From Synaphobranchus kaupii (lineage: Eukaryota > Chordata > Actinopteri > Anguilliformes > Synaphobranchidae): 64,000 nt of DNA. Below the pieces are notes generated by a model. It saw only the letters and a list, made by a program, of their open reading frames with translations, had not been told where the DNA came from and searched no databases. The stretch is taken from contig CM056381.1 in NCBI GenBank assembly GCA_029718625.1, positions 51,392,157 through 51,456,156 on the forward strand. Reading direction: 5' to 3'. Positions 49,948-62,203 of the stretch are shown here, one piece after another; the stretch's first letter is position 1; every line of letters begins with the position of its first letter. Made by a program: the position numbers and the translations under genes.

Positions 49948-52859
49948 GTACGTTAACAAATCTGTTTTATTCTTTGTCGTTAGACTATTCCAAGGGATTC
50001 ACAGCGACAATGCTCGCTAGTTGCACTCCTATTTTAAAGAAATAAGAGTATAATTAAGTATCCTCAATCTATGTGTTTATTCTGCCCCTTTATTTCTCGT
50101 CATTGGCTCTTGTTTCTTTTTGGTTTTAAGCCAAGCGTAAGGTTCGTGGGACCGACTGGAACATAGGTCATATTTATGTTACAGGGGCATGTAAGGACAG
50201 AAAATGGGATATTTCCCCCGCAATGGAAATCGTTAGTGTTTTAGAAAGCTATTGTAGCTACAGCAGCGCACATGTGTAGTCCCTATGCACCGCATGATCC
50301 TATAGGCCAAGTGAAAGTTCAAAGCCGAATGAACGCTTCCTTCGGTAGAGAGTTCGTAAAGCAATACAATACAGCAGAAAATGGCCGCATTCGGAGCCGC
50401 CGGCTTGTATTTGAACCACAGGCCGACAGAGGCGCTCCGTCGCTGGGAGTCGTCATAGACACTGTGTCGTGTCGTTGCAGTAGGCTACAGCTATGCAGGC
50501 ACCTTACACAAAAGCGTTATGAAAGTGCGTCGAGTTGTATACGGATATTTCTATTTAGGGTCTCGTGCAGAGGACGTTCATCCATTATTCGAGGCGAGAT
50601 TTATATTCTTCAACACTGCTAACGTAGCCTACGTATTGTTGGTTTAGGCTCTATTAGTATTACTGGATCAGATAATGCGTCGATGCTAATTTCTAACGTT
50701 TTACTCCCCAGCCGGACAGAGACCGTTGTTAATGCGACCACGGAGATTTGATAAAAGTGGCAAAAGGCTAGCTAGACGTGAATAAAGTGACATCATTGGC
50801 AGTAGCCTATAATTTGCAAACACGTATGATTTTACTGCTATGTTGTTCGTTAATTCTGTTATTTATTCTGTGAAAAACTGTGACATAATAAAGCAGTGGG
50901 CTTGTATGTATGATAGCTAGTGAACCCCAACCAACGAATAGTATGTGATTGGGAAATAAATTTCATTTTTACTGACTGTTCAGCAGCACTTAGCCTATTT
51001 GGTAGGCCTAATGAGGGAAGTGTCCACTTCAGCCCCGCCTGGACAGTTAACCATTTGGCACTAGCCTATCTTAATATTGCCTGTACATTTTCTTTCAACA
51101 CATTTAGACTTTAATTTGACTCCTATATCATGTATGGCAAAAAGAGAGGCATGTCAGAGTTTTGTAAGCAGGCAATTAAATAATTTATTAGAATGACTTT
51201 ACGAGAATCCAAGTGATATGGTTAGACACTTGGTAGCCTATAGAAAGCAAGTTTTACAAATTAACCTACCATGGTATTTTTTACTCATTGGTAAGTCATT
51301 GTGTCACAGTGTTGCAGGCCATATGCCTCCTGTCTTTCATAATAAAGCGGGTTGGCTATTTGTTGACATACAGAGAAACAACCTAGTCTACTCGCTTAAC
51401 GGAAAGTTCATGTGAGGACATTCAATGCTGTGTCACGAAGTCTGTGGTAGCAGTATAACCTATAGCACCTTGATTGACACGCTGTAACCTACTTACGTCT
51501 ATACCAAAGTGAATTTACACGGATATAATCCATAAATCCAGCGTGTCTGTCAACACATTAGTTTTTACATATATTTTTATCAATGGCCATTTCTCAAAGC
51601 GTAGCCAGCTTGTGTAGGCTAGTTGTTAGGCTAAGTGATTCCAATTGTGCTCCTGCATTTGGACACTCGGATATACAAACATTGTCGATTTTTTGGGTAC
51701 CACCGTTTAAACGTTAATTCGTTATCTAGGCCTCCTTTTTCCTTAAAGTAGCCTATCATCATGATAGCATAATGGATTGGATGGCCAAATCGAAAGAGAA
51801 AACCCGTCTCAACCGACTGTCGCAGTTAAACTGGAATTAACAAGACATTTTTGGCTTATGTTATGTTTTTTAAAGTAGGTTACAGTTTGTTAATGTGGCA
51901 CTCTATGTTGCCTGTTTCTCAAAGTGGCCTATATGTAGGACAAGTCTAGGCTACTGTACTCAAGTTAAGCATTAAAATATGTGCTTAGGTGGTAAAAAAT
52001 GACAACAACAAAAAGGCAATATTGTAATCTATTCGGTTAGGGTAACCGCTTACAGACGCGTAAAACACATTATAGTTGTATATTCCCACGGCCTTGCGTT
52101 TTCACTGCAGTCAGAGACCGTGCCCATATAGCCTAATATCTGATCGCAGATAGCCTATAGCTACCTGATCGCATGACGAAAATATCTGAATCACCTAACG
52201 CTGAAAGCCGTAGATTAGTTGCCTATCCATAGGCTATAATAGAGTAGATTTTTATTTTTATCTGTTTCTTCAACTAGGCTACTGCGTTTTAAGTGCTATG
52301 CAACGAAAACTATTCTATCCTTATATACCCTCTATTCTTTCACTGTTAACAGTAATGTATTTTTTTGGACAAAATCCAGGGATTCTTAAAGGCAAATAGC
52401 CTAGGTTGTCATCACGCGCTCTTTGTAGTTGTGCCTAAATGTTAAATATGAAAATTAAATAGCATAGAGTCCTGGTTTTTCTGGAATCATGGTCTATGAT
52501 TTCATTATTCTAACTAAATATTTGGGAATAATGGTATTTGTAAGTAGCCTAAATGAAAACAAGCCTAAAACTTTCCTGTTTTCTTCCTCTACGTCACCGA
52601 CAGTGTCATAGCCTATAGCCTATTGTACAGTAGGCTGGCTATTCACTGAGAAGTGCACGTGTTTAGGGTTATAAAGTTCGTTCAATGACGCCGTATGTCC
52701 CTTGTGGTCAATGCGTCGTTTAGGCTATTAATTTCATAGACCTATAAGTATTGATATACAAAACATTTCAGTAACGAAAAAAGCACATTTGAGTTGTATC
52801 ATTCTTGTGTCGGACTCAGTTGTAGTTGCTGTCATCATGTTGTGTGGGAAGGGGGAATC
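49948..52859. other. Putative first intron / unique sequence
   Basis: No exon is supported. A 116-codon frame at 50272-50622 lies in a GC-richer stretch next to the putative promoter, without splice context or recognised motifs. It is rich in TAGCCTA/TAGGCTA heptamers. Confidence 0.4.
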
Positions 52860-52877
52860 GGGGGGGGGGGGGGGGGG
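52860..52877. repeat. Run of 18 G
   Basis: An uninterrupted guanine homopolymer, capable of G-quadruplex formation and prone to sequencing length error. Confidence 0.95.
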
Positions 52878-54736
52878 TGGATTCTGTCCTCGTTTGTGGA
52901 TGGAAACGATTTTCGTTTTTAAAAGCGAAACTTTCATGACGGACATTGCACCTGATGGAGAGACGTGATAGTATGTGTTACCTAGCCTACTTAACCTATG
53001 TGTGCGGCTAACCCTGCTGGACAGCGAAATTGGGCATACTGCATCTTTAAGTTCCTTTTTCTGGGATGGGCTATTTTCATAACGTCATTTAATTCCTCCC
53101 TCTTTCTCATTTTCACATTCTTTGATTCTTTCTCGCTCCCATTTCCTAATAGAGCAGAATTTTCAAACGTCCACCGCCGTGATTTTAAATGTTTTGTTAA
53201 TTGAAATGGTTACCCTTATATTCAATAAGTTTTTTCTCTCGTTGTTCTGATTTCTACGGACCTAAACGGCGAGTCAGATGTGGCAGTGATGATGACGATG
53301 GGGATTGTGATCATGAAGGGTGAAAAATTATTTAGAAACTTTTTATAGTCTTTACAACTCTCCACGTCAGCTGCTTATACCAACATGATGTATTCTCCAC
53401 TGTGTCTTACTCAGGTAAAAGCATTGCTTTCTTTTTAGTTCCTTTAGAACTACTGTATGCGCGTGTGCGCTGCTGAAGAGCTTGTTTAAAACGTCGATTT
53501 GATTTCGGTTGAGAAAAGGGCGGGATGTGCCAGGCGTGGATGTAGACCTAATATGTAGTCCTAATGAGGGTTTGGCAGCTGCTTCTCTAAAACTTTTCTT
53601 ACCGGCGATTTTGCATAGACCTATTCGGTCTTTGTATAGGGAAACCAATCCATGATAGAATGGCTTCATTAGCCTACAATTCTCAGTACAATTCACAATC
53701 TTGAATGTTGATTGATTAAATATATTTCAATGAATAGGCTAATGATAATAATAACGAAATAGCATTATTATTATTATTATTATTATTATATTTATGTTTT
53801 AGCATAACTGATGCAAGTTCCGTACAAGGAAGCAGAGGGAAAACATCCCGCATATCTTAATACTTTACTGTAAATATCTCGATTGTGTCAACGTTTCTGT
53901 GCATTTAGAATATTTCTGGGAAATTATTATTGTCCGTATCTACTGTAATATGTACAGAGAAGCCTCTTAATGCACTATGGAAAACGTAACTCCGATAAAT
54001 AGGTGATTTCAGGCCCATTATTGTCGGCTGTATTTATTTATTATTTTGCTGCATGAATGCAATTGCAAGAGTTAAAACTAGCACAGTATATGCGAACGAA
54101 TGTCTCTGTCAAGTTTGTTTGAAGTTTTGCGGTATGTTATGCGGTGAAGCTTCTGATCTCCATAGCGCGTGGTAGCTGTAAGGTCAAATAGATCCTACTC
54201 GCGTAAGAGATACCCGGTCGCATGATGGAAATGTTACTTGTCAGAGTATGCTATGCTTGCTCAGAGCCATAGAAAGTTACTTTCCCATGTAACAGTTGAT
54301 TTTATTTTCAACTGTTGTGCTGTTGAATGAAAACTAAATCCCAGCTATTTTTTCCATTCAGAATAATGGGTCAATCAGGGATTTCCTTTATTTATCAATG
54401 ATTTGCTAAATTAGTCCACAATATCTGTTGATTAGAGAAAGAGAGTTGTCATTTCTCTAATTAAACCATTTTATTACAGAATTATCGTTTTAATTATCAT
54501 TGTGGTTGATTAACTTGAGATTAGTTTTTGTAAAAACATCTAAATGATTTTTAGAGGATTACTTCTATTTATTTAAAGCACAAAAGGTGTAATTGATTAG
54601 AATTAATCACACTCTGTAACCATGCATGTTAATCTGAGTTAAACTGATCTAACTGGCTTTCATTAAGGCTTTTTAGAAAAAAAAATGTTTCAATGTATAT
54701 CAGAGTTGGAATTTAATGTTAAACAATGGTAAAAGG
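52878..54736. other. Unique sequence with TTA microsatellite and possible conserved noncoding DNA
   Basis: Contains (TTA)n at about 53764-53790. The stretch 54340-54690 is AT-rich but not simple, and has a dense set of TAATTA/ATTGATTAG/TTAATC homeodomain-type cores, which is how many vertebrate conserved enhancers look. Conservation itself cannot be tested here. Confidence 0.35.

Positions 54737-54808
<72 letters not shown>
54737..54808. repeat. Mirrored ATT / AAT microsatellite
   Basis: About nine ATT units switch directly to about seventeen AAT units, making a self-complementary block that can fold into a hairpin. Confidence 0.95.
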
Positions 54809-54812
<4 letters not shown>

Positions 54813-56750
54813 AGAGCACGCATCCAAATAATTTAAGAACCTTCTGGAAAGGTCAGTGTATAAATCCTGTATCTAATTTGTGCAAGGTTTGAAGCATGGT
54901 ATGTGTGCAGTGTATATTTTCCCCTCTCGTATTTTCCATGGCTGTGACCAAACAGAGGCAGAAACAAACTTTTTATGGTCTTCTCTCAAGGTTAAACTCA
55001 AAATTGTCTCAGTTACTCAGATCAGTTATTGTGAAGGAATTAGTTTTCCGTCGTGAGAGAGTGAGTATGAACCAGACAAATTCATCAAAATTTAGGGGAA
55101 GAGAAAGTCACAATTAATATCAAGTGTTCTTACCTATTTTGTTTTTCCAATAAAGAAAAATTCCGCACTTTATGAATAAAACTGTATTAGTGGTCAGCAG
55201 CACTAATAGTAATAGAATGATACATGTGGTTGCGTCTGTCCATTTACATTTACCTTGTGCATAATTCGTGGAACGTGTTTGCTCCCTCAGTGTTAGAATT
55301 ACATTTGCACTACATTTTCTGCATCAATTAAACATGAAAAATGATTGAGCATTATGTTGTGTTCCTTTTAAATTATTTATTGAGGCAAAAATTGAGTATT
55401 GCGTGCTTCTTTACCATGGTTTGGTCATAAATTGCAGTTCAGGTAGAAACTGAATTAATATATTCAATAAAGAAAAGATTTGACAGTCAATGCAATAATA
55501 AACTTTATACTTAGTTCAGGAGTTCAGGTCCATTCCTCTGGTTCTAATAACCAAATACAAATTCCGGTGTTGAATGTCCACTGTAGCACGCAGAATTAGT
55601 CTTGTACCATTTAAACCCAGCATAGACAAATTCTGATACAAAGCCATATATCTTCTGTTTTTATTTAGTAATTTAACAGTACACCTCATTTCAACCAATG
55701 TACATAAGCCGGGACTGACACTTATTCGATTGTTTATTATAAACCTTTTTTATTATAAACTGTTTTTACCATTAATGGATCCTTCTTCAGTAATAGTTAA
55801 TTTTGAGGCCAGTGCGTTTTAATGAGAGTACATTTACTTGTCAAGAACACTTGAATGTCACATTTTAACACAACCAAACTGATTTAAAACAAAGGAAAAA
55901 TGGTACTGATGGATTATCTTACTTTAATCAAACTTTCCATCCAAAGAGTGCAACAATGCTTTCAATTATTACAACAATGCTATAAATATTTGTTACAGTT
56001 ACAGAAAAAGACTGGTAGATGTTGGCAGACTAAAAATCTTCACAAAGTCAATGATTTATTTAATGGTACAGCATCCCTAAAGAAGTGCTCTGGGACTGAC
56101 ACAAGCCTTTGTGAGTTTGTGATCTGTGTGGTTTCTCTAGGCTGTGAGTGAACTGGCCCCATACCACAGGTACTCTGTGAAGTGGCAGGTAGAGTTTTCT
56201 TAAACTGTAGAGGGACACTTAATTTCCCTTCATTTGGTATCAAATTAGTTGAAAAGATGTACCTTTTATTGACGTACTTTAGTCATTTGCATTTCTTCTG
56301 TGGATGATGACTAAAATAAGTTTTGTATTATTTCCGGGATTTGTAGTTTATTTGCCAGAGACTGTGACGCAGGGCAGAGTGGCACTCGCCCTCAGGGCTT
56401 GTACTTGAAGCTCATGGTGTCGGGCATGTACCTGGGTGTGTACCTGGGGGGCCTCTGTGCTATTCTCACCTTCTGCCAATTGTCCCATTATTTTTGTTCC
56501 TACTTCCTGCTTTTCTACATTTCACACGAATCAGCAGGAGAAGTAGGAGAGTGAAACGGCTGTAGCTGTGGGGCTTGCAGTGTTCCTCAAAACATATAAT
56601 GAGATTAAAATGAGCAGAGGCTGATGCCACTGTCATTTTTCAATATTTTGCAGTGAATTCCATGTCAATCACGAGTAACTCCTTTTTTTAAAGTTATATT
56701 TTTAGGGCTTTACAGTTTTTTGGACAGCATAGTGTAGAGACGGGAAGAAT
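54809..56750. other. Intergenic or intronic sequence
   Basis: No gene is supported. A segment near 55735-55800 has two TTTATTATAAAC repeats. Confidence 0.4.
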
Positions 56751-56751
56751 G

Positions 56752-56852
56752 GGAGCAACAAGGGTTGCAAGGCCGGATTCGAACCGTCAATGTCGCAGCT
56801 CGCAATGAGCATGTGGACGGAGCTTTTACAGGCCACGCCACCAAGACACCCC
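56752..56852 (-). mobile_element. tRNA-derived SINE head
   Basis: On the minus strand the segment begins GGTGTCTTGGTGGCGTGGCC and contains GGTTCGAATCC (56771-56781 on the plus strand as its complement), the RNA polymerase III B box. An A-box-like TGGCGTGGCCTG lies about 55 nt upstream. This arrangement fits a tRNA-derived SINE and not a functional tRNA, since the arms do not pair well. The body and tail are not defined. Confidence 0.55.
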
Positions 56853-57880
56853 CACTAGTAACTCCTTTTAATAGGCAGGCCACCTGAAGTTGCATGGTAG
56901 GTGTACCCAGCAATTATGTTTTTGGAAGTTACATAGAATTTGTTTGTTTGTTCTAAATGCTTTAGTAGTTGTCATGTTTTTCTCTTCAGTAGGGGGCGGC
57001 GGAAGGACACTTACCTGATGCCACCCCTGGTCCCCTATACGTCTGTCCCACTGGGGTCCACTGCAGTTATGCTGATTCATTTAAGCCAGCTGAAATTGCT
57101 TTTAAAGGCAAAAGGTGCACATAGTTTTATGCTAGAAAATGAAGTGTTACTGTACACCCTAGTGAGTGGCTGGGGATGCAGCAGTAGCTTGTTATCATGG
57201 AAAGCCATTTCTCTGTATTTTCAGTTCATTTATTTGGCAAGAAAGTTTAGAAATACTTGGAAATCTTCTATTTCAGTACAGCATCGTCATTGTGAAAAAT
57301 TCAAATTTTGAGTGTGGTCTATAAATCTGTCAGTAATAAGGAATTCCTCATTTTGAATTAGCTGGTCAGCTACAGTAACACATACTTGGTGGGGCAGTGC
57401 ATTGATTTAGGCTGTGTTTTTATAATGACAGTTGTAGAGGCAGGTTTTCTCATTTTGAAGAATGGCTTTCTTCCACCATAGAGTGATGATTGTCTGTGAT
57501 TTCCGAAATGCACACTTTAGCCCCTACTGGAAAATGTTGTCACATAAGTAATATACTGTATGTCATACTATTTGAGTGACCTGTTTTCATAAATCACAGA
57601 AGCTACATAAGATATTATAATTTTCACTGAAAGGACAGGTCTTAGATTGTGCAAGTAGTAGGCTTGATATTAAGGGATGTGGCTGCTAATCCCTGTTGTT
57701 TCTAGGTGTCCATATTGCGGACTGACCATAAGAGTAATCCTGGTACGGGCAGGGTCTGGGTTCAATCCAGATTGTTGGATCCGTCACTGTCTTAATGTAC
57801 CACTTGGACACCCCTAACAGTACAACAGTTGTGCACATGCTGCCACTCATTAGTTTACATCTTTCTTGTGTTTTTTCGTA
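56853..57880. other. Intergenic sequence with a possible second SINE fragment
   Basis: No gene is supported. GGGTTCAATCC near 57758 resembles a polymerase III B box and may mark another degraded tRNA-like SINE, but the A box is unclear. Confidence 0.35.
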
Positions 57881-57884
57881 ATCA

Positions 57885-58556
57885 TAAAGGACAGGTCCGA
57901 GACTGATTCACTCTGAAAGGACAGGTCTGAGACAGATTCACTTTGAAAGGACAGGGCTGAGACTGATTCACTCTGAAAGGACAGGTTTAAGACTGATTCA
58001 CTCTGAAAGGATAGGTCTGAGACTGATTCACTCTGAAATGACAGGACTGAGACTGATTCACTCTGAAAGGATAGGTCTGACACTGATTCACTCTGAAAGG
58101 ATAGGTCTGAGACTGATTCACTCTGAAAGGACAGGACTGAGACTGATTCACTCTGAAAGGATAGGTTTAAGACTGATTCACTCTGAAAGGATAGGTCTGA
58201 GACTGATTCACTCTGTGAAAGGATAGGTCTGAGACTGATTCACTCTGAAAGGACAGAACTGAGACTGATTCACTCTGAAAGGACAGGCATGAGCCTGATT
58301 CACTCTGAAAGGATAGGTCTGAGACTGATTCACTCTGAAAGGATAGGTCTGAGACTGATTCACTCTGAAAGGATAGGTCTGAGACTGATTCAGTCTGAAA
58401 GGACAGGTCTGAGACAGATTCACTCTGAAAGGACAGGTCTGAGACAGTTTCATTCTGAAAGGACAGGTCTGAGACTGATCACTCTGAAGGGACAGGTATG
58501 AGACTGATTCACTCTGAAAGGACAGGTCTAAGACTATTCTTTACACTGAAAGGACA
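57885..58556. repeat. 30-bp minisatellite, about 22 units
   Basis: The unit GACTGATTCACTCTGAAAGG plus a ten-base ACAGGTCTGA-type end repeats about 22 times. Two unit types alternate irregularly (GGACAGG and GGATAGG), and a few units have small indels (for example TCTGTGAAAGG near 58214). The 10-codon period keeps frames open on both strands (SERIGLRLIH-type and SFQSESVSDL-type), with no sign of real coding. Confidence 0.97.
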
Positions 58557-59500
58557 GTTCTGGGATTGCTGTACATTTCACTGTCCCTGCTGTTAAACAT
58601 ATTGTATCAGAATTTAGCTTTATTTACTGAGCAAGATGTAGATGAGCATTTGACATTTATTAGGTCCACTTTATTGGAATTCTGCCATTTTTTATTTTTT
58701 AAAAGCACTTAAATAACATCTCCTCAGAGCGACTGTTCATTGTATCCATAGACAGCTTTCACATATTTGTTCTTTGGACTCTTCAAAAGAAACTTGGCTG
58801 CAGTAAGCCAACCATTTAGCAGTATTTGTGTATAATATGCAAACTTGGACAAAAAGTAATTACCATTGGGAGTAAAAGCTTTGTACACTTGGAAAGCACT
58901 GCACATTCAGCACTACACATTCTCTAAGGTTCATGATGATACTTTAATAAAACTCTAAATTACTTCAGTTATAGCTTGGTCATCTGTTCCTTGGTGCTTA
59001 TTAACTCTGATTCCTAATTTCAAATATGCTATTCATTGGAGTAGGATTAATTCACTTTCAGACATGGAGCTCCAAGATTTAAGTCCAGCAATCACTCAAT
59101 CATAAGGGCTAACTACACATCCACTGACATTTTTTTGAACTGTGACATAAACCATTCAAATTTCATATACCATAACTACAGTGGTAAACATATTGTGACT
59201 TATGTGAACTTTGAAATATTATCTCTATTATCTCTATCTTTGACACTCTCTACCTTTGTATATTCAATATTTTGCCCTCATCTTAATTTAGTTGTAGTTA
59301 TCGCTAAAAATATATTACAGTTCATAGGGGTGAGCCAGATAGTGATTTTCAGTGTATTTCCACTGGATACGGTGTTTTTTTCCGGACTACTGTCCGACTA
59401 GTATGGGCTAATATCCACATTAGCCCATATAGCTGACACATTGCATTATAGCTGAATGTGTACAGTGCTGAATGGAACATGAGTGAACTATCATATCTTA
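58557..59500. other. Intergenic sequence
   Basis: AT-rich, with no gene supported. Confidence 0.45.
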
Positions 59501-59501
59501 A

Positions 59502-60375
59502 AAGGGAAACAAGCCCCTAGTTTTGGCTGGACCACACCTCTTTTATAATGTCAAAATGCATCCAGCATCTTTAAAAAAAGCTAACTAAGGGGCTGGACTT
59601 CGGTTGACTATCACACACCTTTCCACACCCCTCCCTCGCTCTGTCCCGAAAAAGAGTACCCCCTACCACTCCCTTCCCAACAGCTGATTTTACAGCGAGT
59701 GTGTGTTACATTGATAAACTCAGCGACATTGAGTTGAACACTAGCCAGGCCAGAAATTCAACTGAAGGGTCGTTTGAGGTGGAGGATTTTTCGCCTCCAG
59801 AGTCCCCCAACTCCAAAGGCGGAGACGACCACGGTGGACTCCAGCCCTACCTGTTTGAGCCTTTTACAGCATCAGGTGCTGAGCCACAACCCCAAGCTGC
59901 CGGGAAAGAGGCCTTGGAGGGGCTAGAGCAGATGGAATACGTGGCTGAGTGGTACAGGATGCTGTGTGGGATTGGAATATTGTCAGTCGCTTGTAGCAGA
60001 ACCAGTTGACATAACCTCGTTTACTCGTTACTGAGCATAAAATCAGTGACAGAGTTCTGCTAACTAGCATGCGTGTTATCTGCAAAATGCAACTCCTCTC
60101 CACAACATTTTGAACGTGATATCTCTTTTTTATATTTCCTGATCTGTCTCAGAGAGGCGTGAAACCCAGTGGCACGTCACATATTTTTCCTTTTCACATA
60201 TATATCTTTCAACCCATAGAGGGAAGGATTAATGTGAATTGCGCTGAGAACTGAGAGACCTGCGCCTTTGTATTAAACAGTTGAGATTGGGACTAGAGTC
60301 AATCGCTAGCATTTTGACGTGGCCTAATGCATCACTTATCAACTAAAATAAGTTGTTTTAGTACTGGGTTTCCCT
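59502..60375 (+). mobile_element. Possible TTAA-flanked DNA transposon
   Basis: The left end AAGGGAAAC (after CTTAA) and right end GTTTCCCT (before TTAAAG) are inverted, with TTAA on both sides (59498-59501 and 60376-60379). A TTAA target is used by piggyBac and Kolobok elements. The TIRs are short and diverge inward, and the boundary is uncertain by a base. An internal GC-rich open frame (59701-60009) supports a once-coding element. Confidence 0.5.
59701..60009 (+). pseudogene. Fragment of a transposon-associated protein, unassigned
   Basis: A 102-codon frame with clear coding-like composition. An acidic/serine region (EGSFEVEDFSPPESPNSKGG) is followed by GGLQPYLFEP and a proline/alanine-rich linker, then YVAEWYRMLCG and a stop. 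The PYLFEP motif ahead of a W/C segment is reminiscent of proteins with a P2X7-like C-terminal domain found in some fish transposons, but this is from memory and weak. There is no intact domain after the motif. It is probably a truncated first exon carried by the TTAA element. Confidence 0.35.
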
Positions 60376-60379
60376 TTAA

Positions 60380-61200
60380 AGCTGCTGCGGGATAGGCTAG
60401 ACACAACTAAGGTCCCTCCCTGAGTCTCCTCTATAAATACCACTGCTCACATTTCAAACTTGCTTGCCAGTTCTTATTTACTCACCTCTATTGCAGCAAA
60501 GTTATGCAGTGGCACGTGGGGATAGCTTTCGCTTAGCTTGGTGGGACCTTTTCTTCAATAGATTTCAGTCTGCTATTGAGCCTGCTTTGTTAGAAGCATG
60601 GTGAATCTGTAACAAAAGCACGCACAAGCACAAACACACACACACACACACACACACACAGGTAGGTAGACTAACTACTGAAATTTTTAGTAGCACCGGC
60701 AGAAAATTTCCAGTGTACAGAACAATGCATTCAGATTCTGGTTAAATTTGCAGATGTAGCCTAAATTTAACTTAGCGTTAAGTCATTAGCTACAGCTCGG
60801 ATGTGTTGGTTATCCCGTAATTTTCAAAACAACAAGTGTCAGACACACAGAGTGGCCTGCGTTCGACTACTGTGGCTTGGCTTCCAGATATGGATCCGAC
60901 TCTTGACTATGAAGTGGTCGGCTCAGACCTAATAGTTTATTTTTATTCCTCACTTTACCATTGGTCCGTCCTGTTGACCAGGTATCTCAGTGGCTAAGCC
61001 AGTTACGAGAGGACCTTCAGTCCTTAGCCCCTGGGTTTGAGCCAGAAATAATTTTTGAATTATTTAACTCTTTTACAGTGTGAATGAAACCATTATATTT
61101 TCTATTGTGACGCTGTCATGGATATGACATGTCCTGCCTCTTAGTGTCACCTTACCGATCTAGCTGGCGGAGGCCCAGAAGGAAGTGCAAAGAGGACAGG
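60380..61200. other. Intergenic with CA repeat and a tRNA-like segment
   Basis: (CA)n at 60633-60660. At 60980-61045, TATCTCAGTGGCTAAGCCAG and later GGGTTTGAGCC resemble the A and B boxes of a degraded tRNA-derived SINE. No gene is supported. Confidence 0.4.
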
Positions 61201-61214
61201 CTGTCAGCATTGTC

Positions 61215-61360
61215 ATGTTGGGAAGAGACAGAAACAATCAGGTTATACCCTTGCATTCATGTCCTTTGCTCAGCCATCCACTCCAGGAGGTTAGGGTCTG
61301 GTACAGGGGTGAAGTGCCATCCTAAGAGGTAGTAGTAGTACTGAAGGGAGTTCTGCAGCG
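61215..61360 (-). pseudogene. Gypsy RNase H remnant
   Basis: The minus-strand translation has LQYYYYLLGWHFTPVPDPNL followed by LEWM, the degenerate form of the RNase H segment usually reading LRYYLLGxxFTLxTDHxPLxWM. It joins almost directly to the RT LTKGYWQVPL region, so the stretch containing the RT catalytic YxDD box and the first RNase H acidic residues has been deleted. The copy cannot be active. Confidence 0.7.
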
Positions 61361-61389
61361 GCCGAAGTATCATGGTGCCTGAAAAGGAT

Positions 61390-61556
61390 AACTCGGCCCT
61401 GCTATTAGCTGATTTGGTTGGAAAAGGCCGCCTATTAGCCTGGGCAAGTGGGACCTGCCAATAACCTTTAGTTAGATCCAAGGTGGTAATGTAACATGAC
61501 TCACTCAGGCACTTGATCCACTTGTCCACATAGGTTGTGGTGTAAGTGTCTAACTC
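61390..61556 (-). pseudogene. Gypsy RT palm fragment
   Basis: The frame includes CYITTLDLTKGYWQVPLAQ (LDLTKGYW at about 61458-61481), the first palm aspartate motif of Ty3/gypsy reverse transcriptases. It is preceded by YVDKWIKCLSE, equivalent to the VDELIERLG region. The catalytic YxDD that should follow is missing. The upstream RT part lies on the other side of the MITE, at 62204-62420. Confidence 0.85.
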
Positions 61557-61559
61557 TAA

Positions 61560-62200
61560 AGCTGATGGTACACGGGCAATATTTTCAGGCAATATTGACA
61601 GGCAATGATTGCTGGCAATTTTCGTATTGATAAATCAATATCTGAACAAGTTTGATCGTGGCAAGCAATATTTTGCTACCATCCAATCACAGATGAGAGT
61701 TTGGGTCACATGACACCTGAGTAAGTTATATTGATGTATTAGTGTAATGTTGAAATAAAGACCAACTTTTCATAAGTTATGGTATTCTTGACTTTTGATT
61801 GTAAATAATTGGTATTATTACTCAGTCAACGCCGTACTGTCGAACCGAGTGACTTTTAACTAGCTAGCTAGCTAACTTTATTCAGCAGACCTAATCAGAC
61901 CACCTGCTTTACTGGTGAATACATCCATGAATACTTCAGTAAAATTTAGAGATACGGTCGATTCAATTACATTAGCGGAAAGCTGTGGTTCTTGCCGTTC
62001 CGGGCACATACATACCTTTGTGGTGAGATGACGGTAAAGGTTCGAAACGGAGGTTAAAAACAGGATCCGCAAACATTCACTTTTTTCAGTTATTGCCCCA
62101 TTGCCCATTGCTACAGTGGCCCATACCCATTGCCATATTGCAATATTGTACAATATTTCTGGCAATATTGCCTGAAAATATTGCCCGTGTACCATCAGCT
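61560..62200. mobile_element. Harbinger-like MITE (641 bp) inserted in the gypsy RT
   Basis: Inverted termini of about 40 bp (AGCTGATGGTACACGGGCAA... and its complement ending TTGCCCGTGTACCATCAGCT) are flanked by TAA on both sides (61557-61559 and 62201-62203). A 3-bp TWA duplication is characteristic of PIF/Harbinger. Removing the element restores continuity of the RT relic. The subterminal regions are full of CAATATTG palindromes. Short frames inside it are not recognised. Confidence 0.88.
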
Positions 62201-62203
62201 TAA

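Noticed and set aside
56752..56852. Functional tRNA gene
   Set aside because: A B box is present, but the cloverleaf arms do not pair adequately. A SINE head is the better reading.
59135..59401. 88-codon hydrophobic frame
   Set aside because: AT-rich chance frame with no motif, homology or splice context.
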